Assembly: GCA_949987705.1 (NCBI GenBank)
Contig: CATLJY010000190.1
Location: 1-64,000 of the forward strand
Direction: 5' to 3'
Source: Thereva unica
Taxonomy: Eukaryota > Arthropoda > Insecta > Diptera > Therevidae
DNA length: 64,000 nt
Every line of letters starts with the position of its first letter. The stretch's first letter is position 1. This document shows positions 33,811 to 42,913 of the stretch, one piece after another. Both the position numbers and the translations under genes were made by a program. The notes beneath the pieces were generated by a model, which saw only the letters and a program-made list of their open reading frames with translations, was not told the DNA's origin and ran no database searches.

Positions 33811-34041
33811 TTCTAAAGCTAAAGCGAAAGGACGTACGTCAATCCCTTCGCTCTGAGGGCTCAAATGTGAAAACGAATTATTGACTATAATAAACGTACC
33901 TCGTACTAGTATTCGTTAATGTTTCGTTAAACGTAATATAACAGTGTCTTGCGGGACCTGGATCCCAGTTGACGGCGTTATAGTGACAAAACCCATTCAG
34001 ACTGCAATTCAAACAATGTTTACTGCGATTATTATGGTCGG

Positions 34042-34184
34042 TGTTAATTGCGGAGATTAAAATTTATTTGTAAAAATACTATTTTTTGTTATAAAATGTA
34101 ATCTCGAAAACAATTATTGCTAATTGATTGAATTTATTGAATTTTGTTAATCGATTGAATGTAATTTGCTATTGTATTCTTTTT
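34042..34184 (+). repeat. BEL 5' LTR, first part
   Basis: Matches the first 143 bp of the 3' LTR (from 54624) with no difference I can see, including the start TGTTAATTGCGG. It breaks off in a T-run where foreign DNA begins (aagctttttc). The GTCGG before it equals the five bases after the 3' LTR. Confidence 0.9.
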
Positions 34185-34221
34185 AAGCTTTTTCAAAAAA
34201 AAAAAGCTTATACAGAGGCTC

Positions 34222-34257
34222 TGTCCGTCTGTCCGTCTGTCCGTCTGTCCGTCTGAA
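34222..34257. repeat. GTCTGTCC microsatellite
   Basis: Four to five tandem copies of tctgtccg. Confidence 0.8.
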
Positions 34258-34434
34258 GCCTACTTTCATCTCTGAAAGTACTGCAGATACAGACTTGGGA
34301 AATATCTCAAAATGTAGCTCTTGGTCAAAAGACCAAAAACTGAGAAAATGGTCTGGAAATTTCAACCAGAAGTATATTTAACAACAAAAGTATATTTAAC
34401 AACAAAAAAGAGATTTCTAATAAAGTCCATATAT

Positions 34435-34503
34435 CGGTGGCCTAGAGGTAAGGCGCTGGAGTCCAATCCCAGGCGAACCAAGTTCAATCCCCGACCGCAA
34501 AAT
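34435..34503 (+). ncRNA. tRNA-like unit with A and B boxes and T-run
   Basis: A-box TGGCCTAGAGG (34438-34448) fits the pol III consensus exactly. A B-box-like AGTTCAATCCC follows near 34491, one mismatch from consensus. A run of T starts about 15 bp further on. CGGT at the start can pair with ACCG at the end as part of an acceptor stem, but the T-arm is imperfect. It is more likely a tRNA pseudogene or tRNA-derived SINE head than a working tRNA. Confidence 0.45.
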
Positions 34504-34839
34504 GATGAAATAAAATTTTTTTTTACTTCGGTGTAACATGTTTTAATTCTATTTCTCATTAAATTATATTATTTAATAATGATACTCAGGAGAACATAAA
34601 CATTTATTTAATTAAAAGTGCAAAAAAATCATTTTCTTGAGGTTTTATGGCTCTTCGGCAGCTTTATAAATCATTAAGAAATTTCGCGGAAATAATATAA
34701 ATTATTTATTTGTTTATATGCATATTTTATATGCTGTTCATTTTATTATTGTTTATAGTCATGTAGGTGGTGCTGTAGACCAAAACAAAAATTTAATTTT
34801 ATCGAACTTCGCTGTGGATTTGTCACAAAAAATATGTAT

Positions 34840-35310
34840 TGTTACGTTTTTACGGCTTAACGGATTCGTAGGATTAATTAAGGAATACACTTTTTAATAA
34901 TCCACACAATAATTTATTTATTACAAACGAAACACAATTTAATTACTAACACAATTCTTACAGTTCACTATAATCACTAGCAAATTTAATATTTCGCACT
35001 ATTCAATTCTAATTATCGCTTTTTAAATCACCACTTTTCACTTTGGAACACTTGTATCGCCTTTATAATCAAAACTGACTCGATAGCGGCTGTCAGGCGC
35101 TTTTATATAGGCAGCTCCACCTTTGTCTACTTTCTGGAACCTTCGTTTTCTGGTTCCTTGTGGTATGTTCTATTTTTCTTTTAGTTTCGACCAGCTTGAA
35201 GTTGTCTTCGCTTATCGCTCGTTAGTTTAGTACATAAATTCTTAATTCAGACAACAACCGAAAATCGTTGATTCATCCTCTCGACAAACAGATGGCGCAT
35301 AATCATCACA
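34840..35310 (-). repeat. 3' LTR of young gypsy (471 bp)
   Basis: On the plus strand it runs from TGTTACG to CATCACA. No mismatch to 38284-38754 on reading through. On the element's strand it begins TGTGATG and ends GTAACA. Confidence 0.92.
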
Positions 35311-35321
35311 TTGCCCCCTTC

Positions 35322-35836
35322 TTAGGACTGTTCGTCCCGAACAGTTGTCCATCCTGGATCCGGCTGATGATATGGGCACAGCCTGTCTATGTGCACAATC
35401 TTCTTCTTTGCTTTGGGTCCTTGTTGAATCCTGTAGACCACATCGTTGATCCGTGTTAGGATTTTATAGGGCCCCTCCCACTGACGCTGAAGTTTCGGAG
35501 ACTTGCCTTTCCGTCTTCGAGGGTTGAACAGCCAAACGAGGTCACCTTCCTCGAATCCGCTACAGTTTGCTCGGAGGTCGTACCTTGGTTTCATCCTGTC
35601 ACTGGCCGTCTTAGGATTCTCCCTTGAATCCTGTAGACCACATCGTTGATCCGTGTTAGGATTTTATAGGGCCCCTCCCACTGACGCTGAAGTTTCGGAG
35701 ACTTGCCTTTCCGTCTTCGAGGGTTGAACAGCCAAACGAGGTCACCTTCCTCGAATCCGCTACAGTTTGCTCGGAGGTCGTACCTTGGTTTCATCCTGTC
35801 ACTGGCCGTCTTAGATTTTGTCAACTGAGGCTCCAA
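35322..35836 (-). pseudogene. Integrase C-terminal segment, tandemly duplicated
   Basis: A 192-bp unit occurs twice with period 200 (35424-35615 and 35624-35815). Each encodes SDRMKPRYDLRANC, FEEGDLVWLFNPRR and QWEGPYKILTRINDVVYRIQ, the GPY/F-type C-terminal module of gypsy integrase. The left copy runs on to the natural end (VHIDRLCPYHQP). The right copy follows the deleted integrase core and is out of frame with the upstream ORF. The two units appear identical, so the duplication is very recent or was fixed in the parent element. Confidence 0.85.
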
Positions 35837-38171
35837 CGTGGTGTTGTCTTATTTCTCCTTTCGCTCTTACTCGAGGACCCTTGCTGCCGGCACAAGCTGT
35901 GCATTTGCGACACCAATTCGTAACATCCTCCCGCATGTGAAGCCAATAGAATCTCTCCTTTATTTTTGACAGAGTTTTGTTGACTCCCAAATGTTCTCCT
36001 GACGGGCTATTATGACACTCCTCAAGAATATCTGTTATTCCAGCACGAGGGACTAACACCTGCATTCGATGAGAGGTACCATCAGCTGTTTCCCATTTGC
36101 GCTTCAATACTCCTCCTTCGATATGCAATGAATCCCATTGGGCCCAATAGCTCTTCAGGATTTCACTTCTCTCTGCGATGTCTTTCCATTTAGGCTTCTC
36201 GTTGTGTTCTTTCCATGACAAAATCGCAGAAATGTCCGGGTCGTTGCGTTGCGTATCTCGAATTCCTTGGTCCTCATATTTTATGCTTGGCTCCGCAGTC
36301 GTCTTTTGACACTTTTCCTCAATACGCCAACGATACTTAAAACTTGGTTCGCATGGTCGCCGGGACAGTGCAGTATCCATTGGAATTCCCCTGTTGCGGT
36401 GTTTCATCATCAATTCTCCAAGGTCCAATAGTATTCCGTGTGTTGTCATAAAGTCCAAACCAAGAATACACTCGTCTACTATGTCAGCTACCAGGAACGA
36501 ATGTGTAAACTTAATGTCGCCGAGTACCACGTCCATCATTGTTTCCCCATGTAATTTCACTGGCTCTCCTGTTACAGTTTTCAGGATGTACTGGTCCGCG
36601 TTTTTCAGCCACTTTCTACCGACCAAATCAGTCCTGATGACAGATCTTGAAGCACCTGTATCCACGGTAATTGTGTATTGTTCATCGCCAACTTTCCCCT
36701 CGATGACAAGGCTGTTGTTGCCACGCTGCAGTTGGGTGATGTTGACGATAACATCAGGGGTCTCAATTTTCCCCACCAACTCCCTCCGGTCGCCTTTCTG
36801 CCGTTGTCCACATTTTCCACAGCATGTTGAGCCACTCCTACTCCCTGGCGATTCCACTCTCCTTCGCTTTCGGCAACTCCTTTGTAGATGGCCCGGCTCA
36901 CCACAGTTCCAGCATCGTAGACGACGACGTACTTCCGAGGTGTTGACTCGATGGCAAATGTTCTCAGTCATATTGATTCCCCTGAGGTGGACCGTATTCC
37001 TTGTTGCTTGCTTCGCTGCCTCGTATGCCAGAGCATATGCCAGAACTTCAGCGGTATTCTTCTTTCCGGCCAATCTCGCTGCTTGTTGTAGATCTCGGTC
37101 GGCAAAAGAGTTAAGAAAGGCCTCTCTTGCTACTTCGTTGATGTAATCTTGGCCGAAACTAGGATAAGCCAGATGCACTAACCTCTCGATATCGGCGCAT
37201 AGTTGTTGTAAAGTTTCTCCTGGCTTTTGAAGTCTGTTTCGAAGTTGAAGTCGATAAACCTCTTGCAGGTGCTGATCACCGTAACGCATTTCCAGCGCTT
37301 GAACTAAGAACCCGTAGCTGTTGCGATGTTCCGCTGGTATTGACTGCAATATTTCTGCTGCTGCACCCCTTAGTGACAAAGTTAAGGCCATTGCTTTTTC
37401 CTCCTCAGTCCAGAAATTGCCTGCTGCTGCTGCTTCGAATTGGAGCTTGTAAGTAGGCCATGGGCTTTGCCCGTCGAAAGTTGGAGGCTGCAGTTTCCTA
37501 ACTCCGAAGACTTCATGAGATGCCGTCGCTGGGTGGTGAATCTTTACCCTTTCCAGGTCAGCTCTGACCGATTCTAGTTCCATCTTCAACTTTTCATCAT
37601 TTTCCCTCATGGAATTTTCGAGCTTCTCCAGATCATTCCTTACATTTTCCTTGATGGAAGATTCGAGACTTTCCAGATCATTCCTTACATTTTCTTTCAT
37701 GTTATCCAGCTGGCTCCTCTGTTCTTCCATCGACTCTTTGAGCTCTGCTAACGAACGTTCATGAGCTATTGCCAACAATTTCTGTTCGTCTTTTAGCGCC
37801 ATCACTTCAGCCTTGATCTCTGTTGAGGCACGTTCTTGCGCTGCGGATGACCGTTCTTGCGCTTCTTTCATCTCGGATGTCGCTTCCTTCATCTCTGCCG
37901 ATGCACGTTCTTGCGCTGCTGATGACCGTTCTTGCGCTTCCTTCATCACCATCAATGTTTTAAAAAGTTCTGCCATACTCACTGTCGTTTCTTCTGGCTC
38001 CGCTTCTACCTCGTCTTCAAACATGTAGGTTTCAGGATCCTTACCTTCGTTCACCATAGCTTCTCGAAGCAGGGCGGTTAGGGAACTTTTAGCCCCCACC
38101 GTTGACAGCGAGCGTTTACTTAATTCTTTTTTCAACTCTACAGTGCGCAAATCCACTAGCTTTCGACCCAT
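35811..38171 (-). CDS. Fused gag-protease-(delta RT)-integrase zinc module, 786 aa
   Basis: The ATG is at 38169-38171. The N-terminal SAP-like segment (LRTVELKKELSKRSLSTVGAK) leads into a long heptad region of AQERSSAAQERA repeats (about 75-215), a probable coiled coil. Gag core: FDGQSPWPTYKLQFEAAA... up to about 400. A CCHC knuckle CWNCGEPGHLQRSC lies near 419. Aspartic protease: DTGASRSVIRT near 503 with ILGLDF downstream. The frame then passes directly to the end of RNase H (DTALSRRPCE) and the integrase HHCC module (HNSPSGEHLGV...CRKCTAC, about 710-760), with stop at 35811. The large RT deletion kept the reading frame; the second deletion, in the integrase core, shifted it. Confidence 0.88.
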   Translation of the reverse strand: MGRKLVDLRTVELKKELSKRSLSTVGAKSSLTALLREAMVNEGKDPETYMFEDEVEAEPEETTVSMAELFKTLMVMKEAQERSSAAQERASAEMKEATSEMKEAQERSSAAQERASTEIKAEVMALKDEQKLLAIAHERSLAELKESMEEQRSQLDNMKENVRNDLESLESSIKENVRNDLEKLENSMRENDEKLKMELESVRADLERVKIHHPATASHEVFGVRKLQPPTFDGQSPWPTYKLQFEAAAAGNFWTEEEKAMALTLSLRGAAAEILQSIPAEHRNSYGFLVQALEMRYGDQHLQEVYRLQLRNRLQKPGETLQQLCADIERLVHLAYPSFGQDYINEVAREAFLNSFADRDLQQAARLAGKKNTAEVLAYALAYEAAKQATRNTVHLRGINMTENICHRVNTSEVRRRLRCWNCGEPGHLQRSCRKRRRVESPGSRSGSTCCGKCGQRQKGDRRELVGKIETPDVIVNITQLQRGNNSLVIEGKVGDEQYTITVDTGASRSVIRTDLVGRKWLKNADQYILKTVTGEPVKLHGETMMDVVLGDIKFTHSFLVADIVDECILGLDFMTTHGILLDLGELMMKHRNRGIPMDTALSRRPCEPSFKYRWRIEEKCQKTTAEPSIKYEDQGIRDTQRNDPDISAILSWKEHNEKPKWKDIAERSEILKSYWAQWDSLHIEGGVLKRKWETADGTSHRMQVLVPRAGITDILEECHNSPSGEHLGVNKTLSKIKERFYWLHMREDVTNWCRKCTACAGSKGPRVRAKGEIRQHHVGASVDKI

Positions 38172-38257
38172 TTTATTAATAAGTCCTTATTTCTCACGCA
38201 CAAAATTTAAATTCCAATCACAATTATTGTTCAAGCTCACTTATTTCACTTATCTCT

Positions 38258-38283
38258 TAATTAATCCCACTTCTGACACCAAT
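38258..38283 (-). promoter_or_regulatory. Primer-binding site of young gypsy
   Basis: Just inside the 5' LTR the minus strand reads TTGGTGTCAGAAGTGGGA. TGGTGTCAGAAGTGGGA is typical of insect gypsy elements primed by tRNA-Leu. The tRNA identity is from family knowledge, not from a matching tRNA in this window. Confidence 0.65.
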
Positions 38284-38754
38284 TGTTACGTTTTTACGGC
38301 TTAACGGATTCGTAGGATTAATTAAGGAATACACTTTTTAATAATCCACACAATAATTTATTTATTACAAACGAAACACAATTTAATTACTAACACAATT
38401 CTTACAGTTCACTATAATCACTAGCAAATTTAATATTTCGCACTATTCAATTCTAATTATCGCTTTTTAAATCACCACTTTTCACTTTGGAACACTTGTA
38501 TCGCCTTTATAATCAAAACTGACTCGATAGCGGCTGTCAGGCGCTTTTATATAGGCAGCTCCACCTTTGTCTACTTTCTGGAACCTTCGTTTTCTGGTTC
38601 CTTGTGGTATGTTCTATTTTTCTTTTAGTTTCGACCAGCTTGAAGTTGTCTTCGCTTATCGCTCGTTAGTTTAGTACATAAATTCTTAATTCAGACAACA
38701 ACCGAAAATCGTTGATTCATCCTCTCGACAAACAGATGGCGCATAATCATCACA
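38284..38754 (-). repeat. 5' LTR of young gypsy (471 bp)
   Basis: Twin of 34840-35310. It is next to the primer-binding site, so this copy is the promoter LTR. Confidence 0.92.
38517..38553 (-). promoter_or_regulatory. LTR core promoter: TATA box and initiator
   Basis: On the minus strand TATATAAAAG (38553-38544) is followed by TCAGTT (38522-38517). The arthropod initiator consensus is TCAGTY; the spacing from the first T of the TATA box to the initiator A is 33 nt, within the normal range. An AATAAA-bearing stretch lies downstream in the LTR. Confidence 0.7.
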
Positions 38755-38765
38755 GTATGATTTAA

Positions 38766-38998
38766 CCCATTAGTTCCCAAGGGTAGAAAATAAAACTAAT
38801 TAGATATTTTTATTGCTTTTTATAACTAAACATATGTTTAAATAACTATTTATTGAGTTACAAAAAATTAAACATTTTCGTGTTTTTTGTAACAAAATGT
38901 TTCGTATACGCAACGTTGGGATTTACGGAAAACAAAAATTTTTAGTAAAAATTTTGTTGGTGAAATGTTTCGTTTACGCAACTTTGGGGATTAATGGG
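38766..38998. mobile_element. Small TIR element next to TTAA (piggyBac-like MITE?)
   Basis: Ends CCCATTA.TTCCC / GGG.ATTAATGGG form inverted repeats. The left flank is TTAA (38762-38765); the right flank is TTAC, one base off. TTAA targets and CCC ends suggest piggyBac-type mobility. 233 bp, no coding capacity. Confidence 0.5.
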
Positions 38999-39055
38999 TT
39001 ACGAAACATTTGGAAGGTTTAAAACGAAAAGTAGATATCTAATTTTTACCAGGGC

Positions 39056-40298
39056 ATATGGGTGTTTCTCACCAAAGTGGTAAAATCGCTGTCCTTGGCA
39101 AATATTACGTAAACTATGGTGAGAAATATTTATATTTCTGCAAATTTCAATTTATAACTATCTAAACTATAGTATACAATATAGAAAATATCTCACTTAA
39201 AAACCTATATGGTTTCAATAACGTATTTTTTAGGTCTAAAAACAGTCCCCTAGCCGGTCCCCAAACCAAAATATTTTCTATTGAGTTCATTAATTGAACT
39301 AATATTTTAAAAACAATTAACTTATATAACACAATCTAATCAATATGAAATGATATGCTATTAGACTCTAATATCAATTTATTTAAACTATTTTTTGATT
39401 AGTTTAATTTAACCTAAAGTTGGTCCCCTAATTTCATGAACAGTCCCCTGCCAAAGTTTCGAGTTACGCATCAGGCCATCTACAGTAAAGACAGACTTGT
39501 CAATGGGCGTAACGAAACGTGAACGACATGAAATTAGCTTTGTTACCCCCAAAAGTAGCTATACCTCATTTTGTTTAGTGTTACAAGAGTTAGAGGGGCA
39601 CATGCGCGTATCGGTACGCAACATTCGACAGTCCTCTGCTAAGTATTATTTTTCTTTTTTTAAAGTGTTCCAGTTTTCTCTATTGTGCATAGTTTTAAAT
39701 AAGATGGCTTATATTGTTTCTATATAACAAAATAAAGTCATAATGAAGGAATTTTATGGTACCGTACCAATTACACAAATTAAACAGTCCCCTGCCAACA
39801 GTCCCCGTCAACAGTCCCCCGCTACATACAGAAACAGGAGACTGTTTCATTTATTAGGGCACTGTTATTGTACTTTTGCCTTTGTTTTAGGTCTATAACC
39901 ATCTTTTAATCATGGCGCGAGAAAGAAGAAAGTGTCTAAGGAAGAAATAAAAGTTCACAAGTTTACTTGGAACTACACAGAGAACTTGGAACTACCAAAG
40001 AAGACTGTTTTATTTTTATATGCGTCATGAGGAATGTTTTTAAAGTACTACTAATAAATGCTCATTTCACTTATATAATACAGTCCTCTGACATATGCAA
40101 CAGTCCTCTGACATATGAATTTTTTAAATTTACTCAATAAGTAATAAAATAAAACAAATATATTTGGGTCCCTTACTGTTTATTATCCACCAGATAGATA
40201 TCTATTTAATTGTATATTTTTTTTTCATATTCACGTAAAAAAGTTACTGGGACAGATTTCTTGCAAAAATTTACCAGTTTACAGAGAAACACCCATAT
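39056..40298. mobile_element. TIR element with repeated CAGTCC motifs
   Basis: Ends are inverted: ATATGGGTGTTTCTC at 39056-39070 and its complement at 40284-40298. A looser match (ACTGGTAAA type) extends further in. The interior has eight copies of CAGTCC, many continued as CCCTGCCA or TCTGACATATG, all in the same orientation. The longest frame (39497-39727) has no known motif. No target duplication is clear. Superfamily unknown. Confidence 0.55.
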
Positions 40299-40592
40299 AA
40301 ACGCTTACTGAAATGAATGAAAATTTATAAATTTAATTGCACGAACGATGTATTTAAGACCGTCCTTATAGTCCATGAATATAAGGAAGTGATTTTTCTC
40401 AGAATTTTTAATATTTTACAAACGATTTGCCCCATATCTAAAAAATTTTGCAGCCCTTTGTTTAAAACCATATTTTTAAGTTTTTATTAACTAAATTTGT
40501 ATGTATTAGGCATAAAAACTGTTAAAATTAGTTCAACCTAAACATTTCATAGGCACCGAACAAATTACTTTATTGCTGCAAAACTGATAGAA

Positions 40593-40672
40593 GGTCGGTG
40601 GGAGAGTGCGTAGCGCGTTGGATCCTCGATCCAGCGGCGCGTAGCGTTGCAGGTTCAAGCCCTGGTCGGGAA
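40593..40672 (+). ncRNA. tRNA-like unit with perfect B box and T-run
   Basis: GGTTCAAGCCC (from about 40652) matches the B-box consensus. The TGGAT...ATCCA stem near 40618-40632 resembles an anticodon arm with a short loop. A run of T follows within 10 bp (about 40674). The acceptor stem is not convincing. Probably a tRNA pseudogene or SINE head. Confidence 0.42.
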
Positions 40673-40741
40673 AATTTTTTTTTTCTCTTTTTCTTCTTTC
40701 TGAAATGATTTATTAACATATTAGTCAACCACTGATAGTAT

Positions 40742-40825
40742 CAGCCATGGCCCGAAGGTCTAAGGCGAAGTACCGTCGTCTGTGGACTGTGTAGGGCTTC
40801 GAGTTCGATTCCGGCTGGCGGTGCT
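40742..40825 (+). ncRNA. tRNA-like unit with A/B boxes and T-run
   Basis: A-box-like TGGCCCGAAGG (about 40748) and B-box-like AGTTCGATTCC (about 40802) each differ from consensus by one base. A T-run follows directly. Third such unit in 6.4 kb. Confidence 0.42.
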
Positions 40826-41417
40826 TTTTTTTCGTCATAATTTTTTTTTAATTTCATTCGGGGATTTGTTTCATATGAAACAAGTTTTTGACATGAATAC
40901 GTCTCTAAATTTTCTTCCAGAACAAAAACCGATGATAACGAAATTATGGCATATAGTTTTTATTTGCAGCTCAAAAACTACTGTTTAGGTATATTGAATA
41001 TAGAAATATACCATGATGTGGGTGAAGAATCCAAGAATTTTATTGTTTACATTTTATTTCCTTTTTTTTAAGCTATGATGATTATATTGTAGTGTTTGTT
41101 AAATACTTTGTTAAGTTTTAGATTACGCAGTCTCACAACTTATAACCTACATAAGCCTTTAACAAAAACTTTTCAAGATTAATTATATATAGCGTTGGTC
41201 AGTGTAATACTTATGAATCTCCATGGCCAAACTAGGATACAGCATTATGACAATAATTAAATCAATGCAACGTGAAATAAAAGTTCTAGTTAAGAACGGA
41301 TTTGGCTTATTTAGCTTATTATAGATTGAGTTATAGCTCACAATTGAATATGTACCAGAAGTTTTAATTAGTCGCCGCTTTGAGATTTTACCATCAACGC
41401 AGGCTTAGTTTATTATA

Positions 41418-42004
41418 CTCCCTCTGTCCCAAATTATGGTATACATTTCTTTAAAATTCTTTGATTATTGAAGTTTAATAAATTTAACGGGTTTTAATCA
41501 TGTCATCTTGAAAAACAGTGCTCTATTTAATTACTTTAAATAGTAGGCTATGCTCAAAACAAATTTTGACAGCTTGTCTTAATTAGTTGAAAAGTGAGCA
41601 AGAAAGGTAAAATCAAAATTGCACCTGTTAAGACTCTTCAAAAATGTATGGAGTCTACTTTGATGGCAAGGGGGGGCAATAATTACAAAATTCAACACAT
41701 GAACAAAGAAAAACTTCGCCGTGAAGGACGCTTACCAGTGTCAATAGTGTGTAATGAAGAGGCTCTTGCCATAGCCCGAAACTTCGAACAACCTAACACG
41801 TAAACATATTTTATGTAAATTTGAACTTCTAAATTAGTAATCTAAGAAAAAATATCAAATTTGGAAAAAAAATTAAATTATGTATAAATTTTTATAAATT
41901 TTAAATAGAATATATTGAATTAATATGAATTCATTTGTTTTGTATATCATAATTTGGGACAAAATAAAAACAGAAATGTATACCATATTATGGGACAGAG
42001 GGAG
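41418..42004. mobile_element. Stowaway-like MITE, 587 bp, TSD TA
   Basis: 33-bp inverted ends with two mismatches, starting CTCCCTCTGTCCC, flanked by TA at 41416-41417 and 42005-42006. A second, internal copy of the end motif (gtcccaaattatgatatac on the minus strand) lies about 40 bp inside the right end, like a duplicated transposase-binding site. TA duplications place it with Tc1/mariner-type elements. The end sequence is strikingly like plant Stowaway MITEs. It carries a 69-codon frame at 41594-41803. Confidence 0.85.
41594..41803 (+). CDS. 69-codon frame inside the Stowaway-like MITE
   Basis: It starts at GTG in my frame choice, because an in-frame stop precedes it; alternatively it is an exon beginning after the AG just upstream. 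It reads KKGKIKIAPVKTLQKCMEST...MNKEKLRREGRLPVSIVCNEEALAIARNFE, a basic, protein-like sequence. I do not recognise it. It could be a transposase remnant or a captured host exon. Low certainty that it is expressed. Confidence 0.3.
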   Translation: MSKKGKIKIAPVKTLQKCMESTLMARGGNNYKIQHMNKEKLRREGRLPVSIVCNEEALAIARNFEQPNT

Positions 42005-42006
42005 TA

Positions 42007-42913
42007 CTACAATAAATCATCATAGCTAAAAAAAAGTACTCAAATTCATCAAGAATCGAAACCTGGTCCTTCGCACCCCGATCTAGCGCCTTCCCATTAC
42101 TCCAAACACTAACTTGTAGGTATGTGGCAATAAACATATGTATTTATTTATGCTTACGTAAAAAGGTACATTCCAATGCTAGATATGTATAAAGTTTCGA
42201 AGGAAGTAAACAACTGAATTATGACAACAGATTTTCTATTAATTATGAAATGTATTTTGTATATTTTATGGAAATTGATAATCATAGGTAAAACAAAGAG
42301 TAATGTAATATTGCCATAGATGGTGTTCACTATTCTTTGTCATAGATGGGGTGCAATTAAAATATATCAATTCTTTCAAATTCTTGGCGGGTAATTATTA
42401 GTGTTGGTCTCATTACGAGGAGGGGGCACTTGTGTGTGTGCACGTGCATATATGCTATGGATAAACAGATGCCTATGTTTTTCAGTAGATGTTCTACATT
42501 TAAAGAAAAGTGAAGTGCGTGCGTGATTTTTTCTTTAAAAATAAAAAAAAAGTTACATTGAAGTGTAAATTAATACAAAAGGTGCGGTAAGCCGAATTTT
42601 TAACAATAAGACATGTATGTTTAAGTAAAATAATACACCTAATTCTGTTGTGCAAAGTGCTTCACATTAGATTTGCCTCCAATCCAAAGAAAAATGTTTA
42701 GATTCGTTTTATATAGTGTTTACATGTGTGATGTGCTTTTTTTTTCAATTTGACACATTCGAATTATTGGCCTCGATTCCCAGATCCGGCGGGTTGGAAG
42801 TGAGTGCGGATCAATCTCCACTTAATATATTGTCATCCAGTCTGAAGTGTTATTCAACAGAAAGAACACCATGAAAAAGCGTAATTAGTGGCTAGTCTCT
42901 AGGCACAACATGC
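42007..42913. other. No gene recognised
   Basis: AT-rich spacer in the DNA inserted in the BEL LTR; nothing assigned. Confidence 0.4.

Larger units (their letters stand above)
34185..34839. other. Left end of the DNA inserted in the BEL LTR
   Basis: It begins with a small hairpin-prone segment (aagctttttc with a long A-run and aagctt), then a gtctgtcc microsatellite at 34222-34257, and later a tRNA-like unit. No coding region is supported. The nature of the inserted element at this junction is unresolved, as no matching terminus was found at the right junction (44570). Confidence 0.5.
34840..38754 (-). mobile_element. Young deletion-derivative Ty3/gypsy element, TSD GTAT
   Basis: 3915 bp, minus strand, flanked by GTAT (34836-34839 and 38755-38758). 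The two 471-bp LTRs appear identical by eye, so the insertion is recent. The body encodes gag and protease, then the tail end of RNase H, the integrase zinc module, and two copies of the integrase C-terminus. RT, nearly all of RNase H and the integrase DDE core are absent. It cannot copy itself and would need enzymes from a full-length relative. It lies inside the DNA that interrupts the BEL 5' LTR, so it is younger than the BEL insertion. Confidence 0.92.

Noticed and set aside
36394..37146. 250-codon plus-strand frame
   Set aside because: Antisense shadow of the gypsy gag-protease gene; no motif of its own.
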